Positions 49,714 through 59,514 are shown, counted from the first letter of the stretch. The stretch is 64,000 nt of DNA from Desulfovibrio legallii (GCF_004309735.1 NZ_SIXC01000009.1:15683-79682), one strand, 5' to 3'. Numbers and translations: made by a program. Notes: generated by a model not told the origin, from the sequence alone.

Positions 49714-50988
49714 GCGCCTGTACTGCTTGCGCCACTCATCCAAAAAAAGCAGGCCGGCTTCGGCTTCGTTCAGTACGCCGCTGCGGGCCCGCAGGGCGGC
49801 CACCACATCGGCAAAGCCCGCGTGGGGGCCCAGGCCCAGGCTGTGCACCATATTTTGCAGCCCTGCCGCTAGGTCTGGCGGCAGGGCTGCAGCGCCGCAG
49901 TCCGCCGCCTTTGGGGCCTCCGCCTCCGGCCAGGGGCCCAGGCAATCCGCCACAGCCGCAAGCAGGGTTTCCATGCGGCGGGCGTAGGTGTGCTCCGCCA
50001 GCACGCGCTCCCGGCCGCGCTGGGCTATGGCCCGGCGTTCTTCGGGGTGGGCCAGGTAATAATCAATGCCCAGCAGCATTTCCGGCAGGGAGGTGAAAGT
50101 GGCCAGCTCTCCGGGGGCGAACAATTCCGGCAAAAGAGCGCGCGCGTCCACCAGCTGAAAGGCCCCGGCGGCGGCCAGCTCAAAGGTGCGCGGATTGACA
50201 AAGTCACCCTGGGCGACCACATCCGCATCGCTCACGCTGGAATGCAGATTGAGGTTCACGCGGGTGGCGTTGTAGATTTTGACGCACTCCTCCTCCCCGA
50301 TACGCGCGCCCTGGCGCTGCAAGTGCGGGGCAAGCAAGGGCTCGTTCTCCCAATCCGACCCCCAGATCCTGAAATCCCGCCCCACCAGGCTGCGGAAGGC
50401 CCGCCGCCGGTTGGGGTACCCCGCGCCCAGAAAGCCGATGTCCGCGCCGTATTCCCGCTGTTCCTCCGGGCTGAGTTCCTGGGGACGATGAAACTCCGGC
50501 AGAGCCGCCAGGGGCAGGTACAGGGCATTGGGCTGCCCCGCCCCGGCCAGCAGGGAGAAAAAAGGCGCCTTCTGGATGACCGCAAACAGGTCGTAAAGGG
50601 GAGCAAAGGCCCGCCAGTACTCAAAGACCTTGTAGTCCTCCACAAACCACATGGCCGTGCGCACCCCGGCCCGGCGCAGGCGCTGCAGCAGCCCGCGCCC
50701 CAGCGGGGCCTGGGCCAGAGCCAGCACCAGATGGGGTTCCTGCTCCCGCACCATAGCCCAGACGGCTTGCGAAACGAACTGCAGAAAGGCGTTTTCCAGC
50801 TGTCCGGCCGGGGCCGGGGCCAGCCCCAGACCGCGCACGCCGGTAAAGGCCGGGTACAGCAGCGGCGCGTCAAATACGCGCACCTGATGCCCCAGACCGC
50901 GCAGAGCGGCGGCGCAGTAGCGCCCGATGGGCAGAGATCCTCCGTACATGGGCAGCACCACAAGAATGCGCAACGACGTGGCGGACAT
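49711..50988 (-). CDS. CgeB-type glycosyltransferase
   Basis: The 425-residue protein has two Rossmann-like halves. The N-terminal half starts LRILVVLPMYGGSLPIGRY and includes RTAMWFVEDYKVFEYW, a CgeB/DUF3880 hallmark. The C-terminal half has DIGFLGAGYPNRRRAF, KIYNATRVNLNLHSS, VNPRTFELAAAGAFQLVD and HPEERRAIAQRGRERVL, the GT4-like nucleotide-sugar region. It overlaps the GT9 gene by one base (TGATG). Such pairs in Desulfovibrio-type genomes act in flagellin or surface glycan decoration, which is inference. Its stop codon comes from R1 copy 5, so the original C-terminus may have been altered. Confidence 0.82.
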   Translation of the reverse strand: MSATSLRILVVLPMYGGSLPIGRYCAAALRGLGHQVRVFDAPLLYPAFTGVRGLGLAPAPAGQLENAFLQFVSQAVWAMVREQEPHLVLALAQAPLGRGLLQRLRRAGVRTAMWFVEDYKVFEYWRAFAPLYDLFAVIQKAPFFSLLAGAGQPNALYLPLAALPEFHRPQELSPEEQREYGADIGFLGAGYPNRRRAFRSLVGRDFRIWGSDWENEPLLAPHLQRQGARIGEEECVKIYNATRVNLNLHSSVSDADVVAQGDFVNPRTFELAAAGAFQLVDARALLPELFAPGELATFTSLPEMLLGIDYYLAHPEERRAIAQRGRERVLAEHTYARRMETLLAAVADCLGPWPEAEAPKAADCGAAALPPDLAAGLQNMVHSLGLGPHAGFADVVAALRARSGVLNEAEAGLLFLDEWRKQYRR

Positions 50989-52217
50989 CAGCAATACCTC
51001 CCTGGCGGCAACATCCAGCCCGCATCCGGGGCAAACCATTCCGGCGCGGGCGTATTCCCCTGTTCCGACGCATCCGGCAGCCGCAGACGCCGGAACAGCA
51101 AGGCCCGCCAGTGCGCCCGCGCTGCCGCGTGGGCGTCCTCACCGGCCAGCAGATCCAGACGGCCGCCCAGAACGTCCAGCCCTGTGCGCCAGACCTGCAG
51201 CCCCGGCGGCGGGGGCGGCACGGGCCCGCCCCGCAGCACAGCGGCCACGGAGCGCAGCACGTCCGCCGACGCCAAAGGTTTGCCGCAGGCCGTGCCCCTG
51301 GGACAGGGCGCGGACTCCAGACACGGCGCGCAGGGCAAAGCCGCCTGCCAGACATGGTGCCCCGGACCGTAGGGGCCGGTTTCGTGCGCCCAGGCCGAGG
51401 AGAGAAAAAAGGCCAGCACCGGCACGCCAAGGCGCGCGGCCAAATGCATGGTGCCCGTGTCTGGCGTGAGCAGCAGGTCCAGGCCAGTCAGCGCCGCCGT
51501 CAGCCCCGGCCAGTCCGTTTTGCCGCACAGGTCCCGGACGCGCTCCTGCACCTGCGTCGGCAACAGACGCCGCAGCCGCCGGGCGGCGGGCTGTTCCGCC
51601 GCCGTGCCCAGCAAGAACACCGCAGGGCCGCCCAACAGGCGAAAAACCGCCGGCAGCAGCTGGGTCAGCATCGGCAAAGACAGGGAACGGCGGGCTTCCC
51701 GCCCTGCCAGCACTACCCCGATGCCGCCGCCCCCCGGCAGGGGCCGGGGATTGACGGCTGCGGGCAAGGCCGGCTCCGCGCAGAAATGGCCCCAGAAGTC
51801 CACCAGGTTGAGGGGCGTTTCCGCCCGCCGGGCGCTCAGCCCGAAACCCAGGGCGGCCCAAGGCGAACGCAGCAGGCCGCCCGGCGTGGGCCGGTAGCCG
51901 TGTACCTGCTCCGGCGCGAAAACCCGACAGAGCGCCGCCGTCAACCCGGAATAATTGCAGTTGTAAACCGCCGCATAGTCCTGCCGCCGCCACTGGGCCA
52001 AAACTTCTCGATTGCGCGCCAGGGCCGCGCCCGTGGGCCGCCCGTGCAGGGCCAATTCCCAGACCTGGGCAAAGGGATAGAGCAGCCGGGCCAGAGGGGC
52101 CAAGCCCGCGTCCACGGCCAAGTGTGTTTCTCCCTGCGCCTGCAACCCGCGCAACAGCCGCCCGCTCTGAACCAGATCGCCGAAGCGCGCCGCCTGCAAT
52201 ACCAAAAATGCCGCCAT
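50988..52217 (-). CDS. Glycosyltransferase family 9 (heptosyltransferase-like)
   Basis: The 409-residue protein starts MAAFLVLQAARFGDLVQSGR, the typical GT9 opening for ADP-heptose transferases. The C-terminal half has GIGVVLAGREARRSL, AVFLLGTAAEQPAARRL and LLLTPDTGTMHLAARLGVPV, the GT9 donor-site motif. A Cys-rich stretch, CAPCLESAPCPRGTACGK, is also common in this branch. It lies directly upstream of the CgeB-type gene. The 200 bp before it carry a GGGGCG/CGCCCC hairpin and no gene. Confidence 0.88.
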   Translation of the reverse strand: MAAFLVLQAARFGDLVQSGRLLRGLQAQGETHLAVDAGLAPLARLLYPFAQVWELALHGRPTGAALARNREVLAQWRRQDYAAVYNCNYSGLTAALCRVFAPEQVHGYRPTPGGLLRSPWAALGFGLSARRAETPLNLVDFWGHFCAEPALPAAVNPRPLPGGGGIGVVLAGREARRSLSLPMLTQLLPAVFRLLGGPAVFLLGTAAEQPAARRLRRLLPTQVQERVRDLCGKTDWPGLTAALTGLDLLLTPDTGTMHLAARLGVPVLAFFLSSAWAHETGPYGPGHHVWQAALPCAPCLESAPCPRGTACGKPLASADVLRSVAAVLRGGPVPPPPPGLQVWRTGLDVLGGRLDLLAGEDAHAAARAHWRALLFRRLRLPDASEQGNTPAPEWFAPDAGWMLPPGRYC

Positions 52218-52417
52218 GTCGCCCCACCATGGAACAGGTTGGAGGAGTTGCTTTTGCTGCGGAAAGGGGCGGCAAAAGCGCCCCACCTCCGCAACTTCTT
52301 TTATTTTCTGAGCACAGGCCGGGCATCCCCGGTCCGGAAACGCCCGGAAGAACGCGGCCCGTTCACGCTTGCCGGGCGCAACGCCTTTTGCACAAAAGAA
52401 CTCTGCGCTGCGCGACT

Positions 52418-52819
52418 TCAGGGCAAGGCCGCGCCGTGGGCGGCAACCTGGTCGCCGCCGCGTTCCTGCAGATAGCGCCGCAGGGCCACGGCATTGTTGC
52501 ACTCCACATCCTTGGCCGCATACAGCAGGACCAGCGCGGCGTGCCGGGCCAGCAGCCCCCGCAGTTCTTCCAGGGCCGCGCGGGCTGGGGCGTCGGCGTC
52601 CAGCTCCTGAAAATACCGCTCCTGGAAGGGCTCCCACCGGGCCCGGTCGTGGGCGAACCACTGCCGCAGGGCCGTAGAAGGGGCCAGCTCCTTGAGCCAC
52701 ACGTCCCAGGGCGCGCCGACGCGGGCCACTCCGCGCGGCCAGACCCTGTCCACCAGGACGCGAAAGCCCGCTTCTGGACCGGGCCGGTCGTACACGCGGG
52801 CAAGGGTTATCTGCACCAT
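52418..52819 (-). CDS. DUF488 family protein (YeaO-like)
   Basis: The 133-residue protein has the full DUF488 pattern: RVLVDRVWPRGVARVGAPWD, WLKELAPSTALRQWFAHD, RWEPFQERYFQEL and LLYAAKDVECNNAVALRRYL. The conserved D-R-WPRG and Cys-Asn-Ala segments suggest a small nucleotide- or nucleic-acid-related enzyme, but the function is unknown. GGAGG precedes ATG 52819 closely. It is co-oriented with neighbours on both sides, about 90 bp from the HAD phosphatase. Confidence 0.88.
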   Translation of the reverse strand: MVQITLARVYDRPGPEAGFRVLVDRVWPRGVARVGAPWDVWLKELAPSTALRQWFAHDRARWEPFQERYFQELDADAPARAALEELRGLLARHAALVLLYAAKDVECNNAVALRRYLQERGGDQVAAHGAALP

Positions 52820-52909
52820 GCATTCCTCCGGGCAGGGATCCTGCCATTTTCTGCCGCCCGCGTCCGGGCGCTCGGAACCGGGGCCGCGCTCCCCACCACG
52901 CCTCCGGCC

Positions 52910-53593
52910 TCAGCGCCCCAGCACCAGCTCACGCAGACAGGCCGGGTCCGGGCAAAGCCAGTCCGCGCCGGCTTCCTGCAGCTCTTCACGGCTGCCGTAG
53001 CCGTAGAGCACGCCCGCACAGGCCAGGCCCACGCTGTGCGCACCCGCCACATCATATTTGCGGTCGCCCACCATAAGACCCGTGGCCGGGTCCGTCATGC
53101 CGCAAAGGGCGGCGGCGTAACGCAGCACCTCCGTCTTGCCCGTGCGGCGGCCGTCCAGCTCCGCGCCCGCCACCTGGCTGAAATAACCGTCCAGGCCGAA
53201 ATGCTGCAGAATGCGACGGGCGAAAGGCTCCGGCTTGGAGGTGGCCAGGCAGAGCATGCGTCCGGCTTCCTGCAAGGTGCGCAGCAGGTCCTCCACGCCG
53301 TCATAGACTTTATTTTCGTAAATACCCGTAACCGTGTAATATTCCCGATACAGGCGGGTGGCCTCCCGCGCCAGGTCCGGATCCCCGCCCAACAGCTTGC
53401 CGAAGGATTCCTGCAAAGGCGGGCCGATGAGCGGCATAAGGGCTTCCGCTTCCGGCACGGGACGCCCCATCTGCCGCAAGGCGTACTGCACGGAGCGGAT
53501 GATGCCCATGTGGGAGGCGGTGACGGTGCCGTCCAGATCAAAAAAAACATACTGCCACAAGGATTCCGGGCCGGAGGTCGCAAGGTTGCGCAC
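52910..53593 (-). CDS. HAD phosphatase, phosphoglycolate-phosphatase-like
   Basis: The 227-residue enzyme has HAD motif I FFDLDGTVTAS, a C1 helical cap (about 30-95), motif II LATSKPEPF, motif III lysine in RRTGKTEVL and motif IV GLMVGDRKYDVAGA. This is the Gph/PpaX branch. GTG 53593 is chosen because it follows AGGAGA and puts the DLDGT motif near the usual position; the open frame extends further but with Arg/Pro-rich sequence. Substrate may be phosphoglycolate or pyrophosphate. Confidence 0.88.
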   Translation of the reverse strand: MRNLATSGPESLWQYVFFDLDGTVTASHMGIIRSVQYALRQMGRPVPEAEALMPLIGPPLQESFGKLLGGDPDLAREATRLYREYYTVTGIYENKVYDGVEDLLRTLQEAGRMLCLATSKPEPFARRILQHFGLDGYFSQVAGAELDGRRTGKTEVLRYAAALCGMTDPATGLMVGDRKYDVAGAHSVGLACAGVLYGYGSREELQEAGADWLCPDPACLRELVLGR

Positions 53594-53711
53594 AATGTTC
53601 TCCTGATGCGGCAGGATGGGCCGGAGGACCGCGCCGCAAGAGGGGCGCGCCCGCCGGGACCGGGCCGCAGAAATTGGGCCGAGGAATTGGGGGCTGCACG
53701 CCCCGGCCGCC

Positions 53712-54749
53712 TCAACGTCCGGTAAAGGGCGTGTGCCGCCCTGTGCCGTCCACGCCGAAGCGTCCATCCAGGGCGTGATTATCCCCCGGCACGGTAAAAT
53801 AGCCGTCCGTGGTGCGCCGGGGCTCGCCCATGCGCAGCAGTCGGCTCACGGTCACAAAGCTGTAGCCCTGTGCTCGCAGGGCAGCCACCACGCCCCGCAG
53901 CAGCGCGGCCGAACCGTGGGGCACACGGTTGGCATGGAACAGCAGGATAGACCCCGGACGCACCCGCCGGGCCACTTCCAGCGCCTGCTTTGGCGCGCTG
54001 TTGTCCCCACCCCCTTCGGCCACCACATCCCACTGTACCACGGTCAGCCCCAGCCCGGCCAGCAGGTCCAGCGCCTGCGGCGAACAGCGGCCATAGGGCA
54101 GCCGAAAGAGCACGGGCACGGGCGGGATGGAAGGCTGCGGGCCGCCGACGGCCCGCGCCGCCGCCAGCGCGTCTTCGCGCAAAAGCTCGTACTGCGCCTG
54201 GGTCCAGAGCACCTGCGCCCGCATGCCCTCCGGCGAAAGCAGGGCAAAATTGCCGTGGCTCCAGGCATGGTTGCCCACCTCAAACAAGGGCTCCGTCAGC
54301 ACTTGCCGCACCCGCGCGGCGTGGGTGCGCATCCATTTGCCGCCCATAAACAATGTGGCGGGCAGCTTTTCGGCCCGCAAAAAGTTGATAATGGCCGCGT
54401 TGTAGCCCGTGGTGACGGTGTCCAGCTCGCAAAGGTCGAAGGTCAGGGCCGCCACCTTGGGCCCGTCCGGCAAGGCCACCCGCCGGACCATGCCCACGGC
54501 GGCGGGGTCCGTGGGCAGGGGCGGCAGCATGTGCAAAGGCTCGCGCCGCTTCGGCGGACGGCTGTCATTGGGCAGGGCCCGACGCTGATCCCAGGGCTGT
54601 TCCGCCCAGGGGTCAACAACGACGGGCGCGGCAGGGGACGCCGCCACGGGCGCTCCGGCCGTTGCGGCAGAGGCGACAGGGGCAGCCCCCGCCGCAACGG
54701 ACCAGAAGAACGTGCACAGGACCGCCGCCACGGCCCCCAGCGCCTTCAT
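53712..54749 (-). CDS. Exported polysaccharide deacetylase
   Basis: The 345-residue protein has a signal peptide (about 1-23, ending AAGAAP), a Pro/Ala linker and a NodB-type domain. Motif 1 reads ALTFDLCELD instead of TFDDG, keeping the first Asp; motif 2 GNHAWSH supplies the two His ligands; RLPYGRCSPQAL and VQWDVVAEGG correspond to motifs 3 and 4; ILLFHANR is motif 5. The chemistry is removal of N- or O-acetyl groups from a cell-wall or surface glycan. It starts 10 bp after the DUF4139 gene. Confidence 0.86.
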   Translation of the reverse strand: MKALGAVAAVLCTFFWSVAAGAAPVASAATAGAPVAASPAAPVVVDPWAEQPWDQRRALPNDSRPPKRREPLHMLPPLPTDPAAVGMVRRVALPDGPKVAALTFDLCELDTVTTGYNAAIINFLRAEKLPATLFMGGKWMRTHAARVRQVLTEPLFEVGNHAWSHGNFALLSPEGMRAQVLWTQAQYELLREDALAAARAVGGPQPSIPPVPVLFRLPYGRCSPQALDLLAGLGLTVVQWDVVAEGGGDNSAPKQALEVARRVRPGSILLFHANRVPHGSAALLRGVVAALRAQGYSFVTVSRLLRMGEPRRTTDGYFTVPGDNHALDGRFGVDGTGRHTPFTGR

Positions 54750-54758
54750 GGACGTCGC

Positions 54759-56327
54759 CTACGGGGCCACCGGCGCGAGGGGCATATCCGCCGGGGCGCT
54801 CAGGGTCAGTTCGTGCCGCACTGTGGCCTTGCCCCCGGCAGGGGCTTCCAGCTCCCAGACCAGCCGGTGTTCAGCGGGTTCTTCCTTGGCCTGGGGGGTG
54901 TTTTTGGTGTTCAGGCGCACGTCCTTGTCCACAATTTCGGGCAAGGGGCGTTCCAGCCGCACGGGCACGGCCTGTTTACGCGCGTTGATGATTTCGTAGG
55001 TCCAGGCCCAGGTCCAGGTACGGGTCTTGCCCACAAAGCCGCTTTCGCCGCGGCCCCGGCTGTCTGCCGTCACGCGCAGGCTGACGCGCGGGTCCGGGCC
55101 GAAAAAGAGTTCTGTGGTTGCGCCGCGCGGCTGGAACAGGCCGGAGCCCACCCGCTGCCCGTCCATGAAAAATTCCGCCGCGCCGTCGGGCCAGGCCGTG
55201 CCCGCAGGGGGCGTGGCCTGCGCCCGCAGCCAGACCAGGCCCTGCCCGCCGGTAGGCCGGGCCACCCACTGCAGGGGCGTCTTCCAGACGTCCTCCGCCA
55301 GCAGCAGGCGCGTCTTGCCCTGGTCCAGGCCGGGGGTTTTGGGCGTCCAGACGGCATAAACCCCGCCCGCGTCGTGGCGCACAGGGGCGGCGTCCGCCTT
55401 GGCGGCCCCCACCACCGGAAAGCTCAGCGTCTCACCCGTGCGGAGCGCGGCCAAAGGCTGGGGCTGGGGCCGGGCCTCCACTACCCAGCGCGGCAGGGGC
55501 GCGGGTTCGCGCGGGCCGGCAGCGCCATTGGCCAGGGTCAGCCGGGCTTTGCTCCAGTCCATGCCGGAATACTGCCAAACTTCGGCCAGCAGACGCACCT
55601 TTGTCTTGGCGTCCCTGACCGCGTCTGGCGTGGCTTCAAAGGTATACACGGGCCGCCAGCCGCAATTGGGAAGGCTGTAGCTGTAGCGCACGGGCAGGGC
55701 CGTTTCGCTCACCGGCGACTGCAGGACCACGGACACCAGCTGCCCCAGATCCGGAGCCTGGGGCAGTTGCTTAAGAGCCTCTTGCGCCAGGGTCAGACGG
55801 TATTCCAGATCGGCCTTTTCATAAGACAGGTTGGGCAGGGTATCACTCAGGCGCTTGTCGCGTTCGGCCAATTCCTGCACGGAAAGGCCGCGCGTGTCGC
55901 CCTGCCAGAGGGCCAGCCGAGCCTTGACGGCCTCCAGCTTGCCGGCCAGCGCGCGCACGCCGTGTTCCAGTTCCGCCCGCTGTTTGCCCAGCGCGCCGCC
56001 GGTCGCCAGCGGCAAGGGGCTCGTACTCCAGCTGGTCAGCACCTGCCCAGGCACGCGCACGTCCAGATCCCGCGCGCCACCGGGCAGGACGAACTGCAGC
56101 ACGCTGCGGCCATTCTCTGTAAGGACGGGGGCCGTATGCGCCACCTCCAGCAGTGCGCCGGAAGGCGACAACAGCACGCTGGCGGGCGGCGTGGGGGCCG
56201 TGGGGCTTTCCACGGCAAAGGCGGGTGCGGCCCAGAGGAGCAGCGCGGCCAGGCCGCACGCAATGCGGCCCAGCGGGGAGCGGGCGCGACCGTTGCCGGG
56301 CCTTTGTGAGGGGAACAGGTGGGTCAT
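54759..56327 (-). CDS. Exported DUF4139 domain protein
   Basis: The 522-residue protein has a signal peptide (core GLAALLLWAAPAFAVE), an N-terminal DUF4140-like region, a coiled coil (about 110-185, LEHGVRALAGKLEAVKARLA) and the C-terminal DUF4139 beta domain with YSYSLPNCGWRPVYTFEA, VRLLAEVWQYSGMDWSKARL, RTWTWAWTYEIINARK and HRLVWELEAPAGGKATVRHE. Proteins of this kind are annotated as mucoidy-inhibitor-A-like, with no settled function. The gene is between ettA and the deacetylase and could be cotranscribed with the latter. Confidence 0.85.
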   Translation of the reverse strand: MTHLFPSQRPGNGRARSPLGRIACGLAALLLWAAPAFAVESPTAPTPPASVLLSPSGALLEVAHTAPVLTENGRSVLQFVLPGGARDLDVRVPGQVLTSWSTSPLPLATGGALGKQRAELEHGVRALAGKLEAVKARLALWQGDTRGLSVQELAERDKRLSDTLPNLSYEKADLEYRLTLAQEALKQLPQAPDLGQLVSVVLQSPVSETALPVRYSYSLPNCGWRPVYTFEATPDAVRDAKTKVRLLAEVWQYSGMDWSKARLTLANGAAGPREPAPLPRWVVEARPQPQPLAALRTGETLSFPVVGAAKADAAPVRHDAGGVYAVWTPKTPGLDQGKTRLLLAEDVWKTPLQWVARPTGGQGLVWLRAQATPPAGTAWPDGAAEFFMDGQRVGSGLFQPRGATTELFFGPDPRVSLRVTADSRGRGESGFVGKTRTWTWAWTYEIINARKQAVPVRLERPLPEIVDKDVRLNTKNTPQAKEEPAEHRLVWELEAPAGGKATVRHELTLSAPADMPLAPVAP

Positions 56328-56370
56328 GACGTTTCTCCTGTACGCCGCCGGTCCGGGCCGCGCCCGAAGC

Positions 56371-58053
56371 TCAGCGGGTCAGCTTGCGGAACTTGGGACG
56401 GTGGGGCGTGTCCGCTTCCTTACCAAGGCGCTTACGCCGGTCGTCCTCATAGTCCGTGTAGTTGCCTTCAAAAAAGACTACTTCGGCATTATCTTCAAAG
56501 GCCATGATGTGCGTGGCCACGCGGTCCAGGAACCAGCGGTCGTGGCTGATGACCAGCACGCAGCCCGCGAAGTTGTCCAGGGCGTCTTCCAGGGCGCGCA
56601 TGGTGTTCACGTCAATATCATTGGTGGGTTCGTCCAGCAGCAGCACGTTGGCCCCGGATTTGAGCATGCGCGCCAGGTGCAGACGGTTGCGCTCTCCGCC
56701 GGAGAGCACGTCCACCTTTTTCTGCTGGTCCGCGCCGTGGAAGTTGAAGCGCGTGCAATAAGCCCTGGCGTTGACCTCGCGGCCGCCCAGGGTCACGGTT
56801 TCGCGGCCTTCACTGATGAGCTCGTACACGGTCTTGCCGGGGGTAAGGGATTCCCGTCCCTGGTCCACATAGGCGAAGCGCACGCTTTCGCCCACGCGCA
56901 ACGTGCCGGCATCGGGCTGTTCCCGTCCGGCCAGCATGTTGAAAAGCGTGGTCTTGCCCGCGCCGTTGGGCCCCACAATGCCCACAATGGCTCCCGGCGG
57001 GATGACGGCCGTAAGCCCGTCCATAAGCACCCGGTCGCCCAGACTTTTACGCACGCCATCCAGCTCAATGACGCTCTTGCCCAGGCGCGGTCCCGGCGGA
57101 ATGTAAATTTCAAGGTCGGGCGCGCGGCGTTCGCTTTCGTGGGAGAGCATAGCCTCGTAGGCATTGAGCCGGGCCTTGCCCTTGGCGTGCCGCCCCTTGG
57201 GCGACATGCGCACCCATTCCAGTTCGCGCTGCAGCGTTTTCTGGCGCTGGGCCTCGGTTTTGTCCTCATTGGCCAGGCGCTTCTGCTTCTGCTCCAGCCA
57301 TGAGGAATAGTTGCCCTTCCAGGGGATGCCCCGGCCCCGGTCCAGCTCCAGAATCCAGCCCGCCACGTTGTCCAGAAAATACCGGTCGTGGGTCACGGCA
57401 ATGACCGTGCCGGGGAAGGACGAAAGGTAGCGCTCCAGCCAGGCCACCGAGGCCGCGTCCAGGTGGTTGGTGGGTTCGTCCAGCAGCAAAATGTCGGGGT
57501 TCTGCAGCAGCAGCCGGCAAAGGGCTACGCGACGGCGCTCGCCGCCGGAGATGCGGTCCACGGGCATATCGCCGGGGGGGCAGCGCAGGGCGTCCATGGC
57601 CATTTCCAGCCGGGAATCCAGATCCCAGACGTTTTTGGCGTCCATGAGCTCCTGCACCTGCGCCTGACGGGCGATGAGGGCGTCCATTTCCTCCGGTTCC
57701 ATAGGTTCGGCGAAACGAGCATTGATTTCTTCAAATTCGCGGGCAATGGCTACCAGGTCGGCCGCGCCCTCTTCCACCACTGCGCGCACGGTGCGCGTTT
57801 CACCGGCCAGAGGTTCCTGCTCCAGGTAGCCCAGGCTGTAGCCCGGGGCCAGCACGGTCTTGCCCTCAAAGGCCTGGTCCACCCCCGCCAGAATTTTCAG
57901 CAGGCTGGATTTGCCCGCTCCGTTGAGCCCCAGCACGCCGATCTTGGCCCCGTAGAAGTAGGAAAGGGAAATATCCTTCAATACTTCGCGTTGGCCGTGG
58001 CGTTTGCTGACGCGGATCATGGAATAGATGATCTTGTCCGGTTCGTTGCTCAT
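56371..58053 (-). CDS. ettA: Energy-dependent translational throttle protein EttA (ABC-F)
   Basis: The 560-residue protein has two ABC domains with no membrane segment: Walker A GLNGAGKSS and GPNGAGKTT, signatures ISGGERRRVA and LSGGERNRLH, Walker B LLLDEPTNHLD and LLLDEPTNDID. The segment between them carries the P-site-tRNA-interacting motif (about 240-310, LEQKQKRLANEDKTEAQRQK). Length and the N-terminal IIYSMIRVSKRHG match EttA, which binds the ribosomal E site and gates elongation by energy status. A 222-bp gap to ridA holds the divergent promoters. Confidence 0.95.
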   Translation of the reverse strand: MSNEPDKIIYSMIRVSKRHGQREVLKDISLSYFYGAKIGVLGLNGAGKSSLLKILAGVDQAFEGKTVLAPGYSLGYLEQEPLAGETRTVRAVVEEGAADLVAIAREFEEINARFAEPMEPEEMDALIARQAQVQELMDAKNVWDLDSRLEMAMDALRCPPGDMPVDRISGGERRRVALCRLLLQNPDILLLDEPTNHLDAASVAWLERYLSSFPGTVIAVTHDRYFLDNVAGWILELDRGRGIPWKGNYSSWLEQKQKRLANEDKTEAQRQKTLQRELEWVRMSPKGRHAKGKARLNAYEAMLSHESERRAPDLEIYIPPGPRLGKSVIELDGVRKSLGDRVLMDGLTAVIPPGAIVGIVGPNGAGKTTLFNMLAGREQPDAGTLRVGESVRFAYVDQGRESLTPGKTVYELISEGRETVTLGGREVNARAYCTRFNFHGADQQKKVDVLSGGERNRLHLARMLKSGANVLLLDEPTNDIDVNTMRALEDALDNFAGCVLVISHDRWFLDRVATHIMAFEDNAEVVFFEGNYTDYEDDRRKRLGKEADTPHRPKFRKLTR

Positions 58054-58275
58054 GATGCTCCCTGTTTTCCGTCATCCGCCGTCCGCACGGGCGCGGCAGC
58101 GGTTTTGCCGACCATAGCCGCAGGCGCGCGCTTTTTCAAGGCCGCCGGAGCTTTGACTCCCGCGCCGGGCTGTGCGACTCTTGGGCGATGGCGGGCCGTG
58201 GCGACCCGACCCCATCGGGCCGAAGCGCGTTGGCAGCGCCCGCAGGACATACCCTTTTGCAGCAAGGAGCACACT

Positions 58276-58656
58276 ATGAATAAGGAAGTGGTCAGCACCG
58301 CCGCAGCCCCCGCCGCCGTGGGGCCGTACAGTCAGGCCGTCTGCGCGGGCGGACTGATGTTTCTTTCGGGCCAGATCCCCCTGGACCCCGCCACCGGCAA
58401 ACTGGCGGAAGGCGACGTGGCCGCCCAGACGGCCCAGGCCTGCAAAAACGTCATGGCCCTGCTCAAGGCGCGCGGGCTCGACGCCGCCCAGGTGGTCAAA
58501 ACCACGGTGTTCATTACAGATATGAAGGACTTTTGCGCTGTTAACGAAGTCTACAAGCAATATTTCACCGCGCCCTGCCCGGCCCGCTCCTGCGTGCAGG
58601 TGGCCGCCCTGCCCCTGGGCGCACAGGTAGAAATAGAGGCCGTGGCCGCTCTGTAG
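58276..58656 (+). CDS. ridA: RidA family enamine/imine deaminase
   Basis: The 126-residue protein has the complete Rid pattern: AAPAAVGPYSQAVCAGGLMF, LSGQIPLDPATGKLA, NVMALLKARGLDAAQVVKTT, YFTAPCPARSCVQVAALPLG and the terminal EIEAVA. The catalytic Arg (in PARSCVQV) and Glu near the C-terminus are kept, so it should hydrolyse 2-aminoacrylate-type enamines. AAGGAG precedes ATG 58276. Confidence 0.95.
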   Translation: MNKEVVSTAAAPAAVGPYSQAVCAGGLMFLSGQIPLDPATGKLAEGDVAAQTAQACKNVMALLKARGLDAAQVVKTTVFITDMKDFCAVNEVYKQYFTAPCPARSCVQVAALPLGAQVEIEAVAAL

Positions 58657-58749
58657 GGGGCTCTGCGGCCGCGCGCGGGGCTTGCCATTTGGCCCCGCGT
58701 GCCCCATACTACGGCAGTATGGCCTACAGGGACCAGCAAGGCGGCAGCG

Positions 58750-59514
58750 ATGAAATCTTTGGACGCAGCGCCCGCGCGCGGCTTTGTGCGCAACGCCCAG
58801 AAAGACCTTCTCCAGCACAGTCTGGCCGTCTGGCCACGCCGGGAACACCAGCTGCTGGAGGTCAACTGCGGCGACGGCGTTTTTTTGCCCCTGCTCTGGA
58901 ACTGCGGCTTTGACGTCACCGCCACAGAACGCGCCCCGGAACTGCGGGCTGCGGCCTGCGCCCGCCTGGGCCCGCGTGTGGAAGTGCTGGCCGCCGCCGC
59001 CGACCACCTGCCCTTTGAGAACGACGCTTTCCACTGGTGCGTACTGCACCTGGACGCGGCAGCCCTGGCCGACACGGCCCCAATGCTGGCCGAAGCCCTG
59101 CGCGTCACGGCCCGCGGGCTGGCCGTAACCTTCTGGAATGCAGCCTCACCGGCCTACGCCGTGCACCGTCTTACGGGACGCAAACAGCCCTGGCCCGGCA
59201 CGGCCCGCTGCTGGTGGTCGCTGTGGCGCCAGATGCGCAGGCTGGCTGCGGGGCGCCTGCACGGCGGCAGCGCCCTGGTCCTGCCGCGCGGCTTCTGGCG
59301 AGGGGGCTGCTGCGAGGCCGTACAACGCGGCTCTGGCCCACGCTGGCTGCCCCTGGGGGCCTGGGGCGTCATCCGCCTGGACCTGGCCCCGCCCGGCCGC
59401 GTCACGCCTCTGCCTTTGCGGCTCAAGCCCGGCCGCCTGCCCAGGCCGGAACCGGTTATGGAATATGGCCCCCGCACGTCCCTGCCCTCCAACCCCCGGA
59501 CGCGCACACCATGA
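58750..59514 (+). CDS. Class I SAM-dependent methyltransferase
   Basis: The 254-residue protein has SAM motif I LLEVNCGDGVFLPLLWNCGF, the acidic strand-2 end TATERAPEL, DHLPFENDAFHWCVLH (motif II region) and a motif III-like ALRVTARGLAVTFW. The C-terminal third is Arg/Pro-rich. ATG 58750 (MKSLDAAPARGF) was taken because upstream codons lack an SD and family-like sequence. It overlaps the next gene by 4 bp (ATGA). Substrate unknown. Confidence 0.82.
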   Translation: MKSLDAAPARGFVRNAQKDLLQHSLAVWPRREHQLLEVNCGDGVFLPLLWNCGFDVTATERAPELRAAACARLGPRVEVLAAAADHLPFENDAFHWCVLHLDAAALADTAPMLAEALRVTARGLAVTFWNAASPAYAVHRLTGRKQPWPGTARCWWSLWRQMRRLAAGRLHGGSALVLPRGFWRGGCCEAVQRGSGPRWLPLGAWGVIRLDLAPPGRVTPLPLRLKPGRLPRPEPVMEYGPRTSLPSNPRTRTP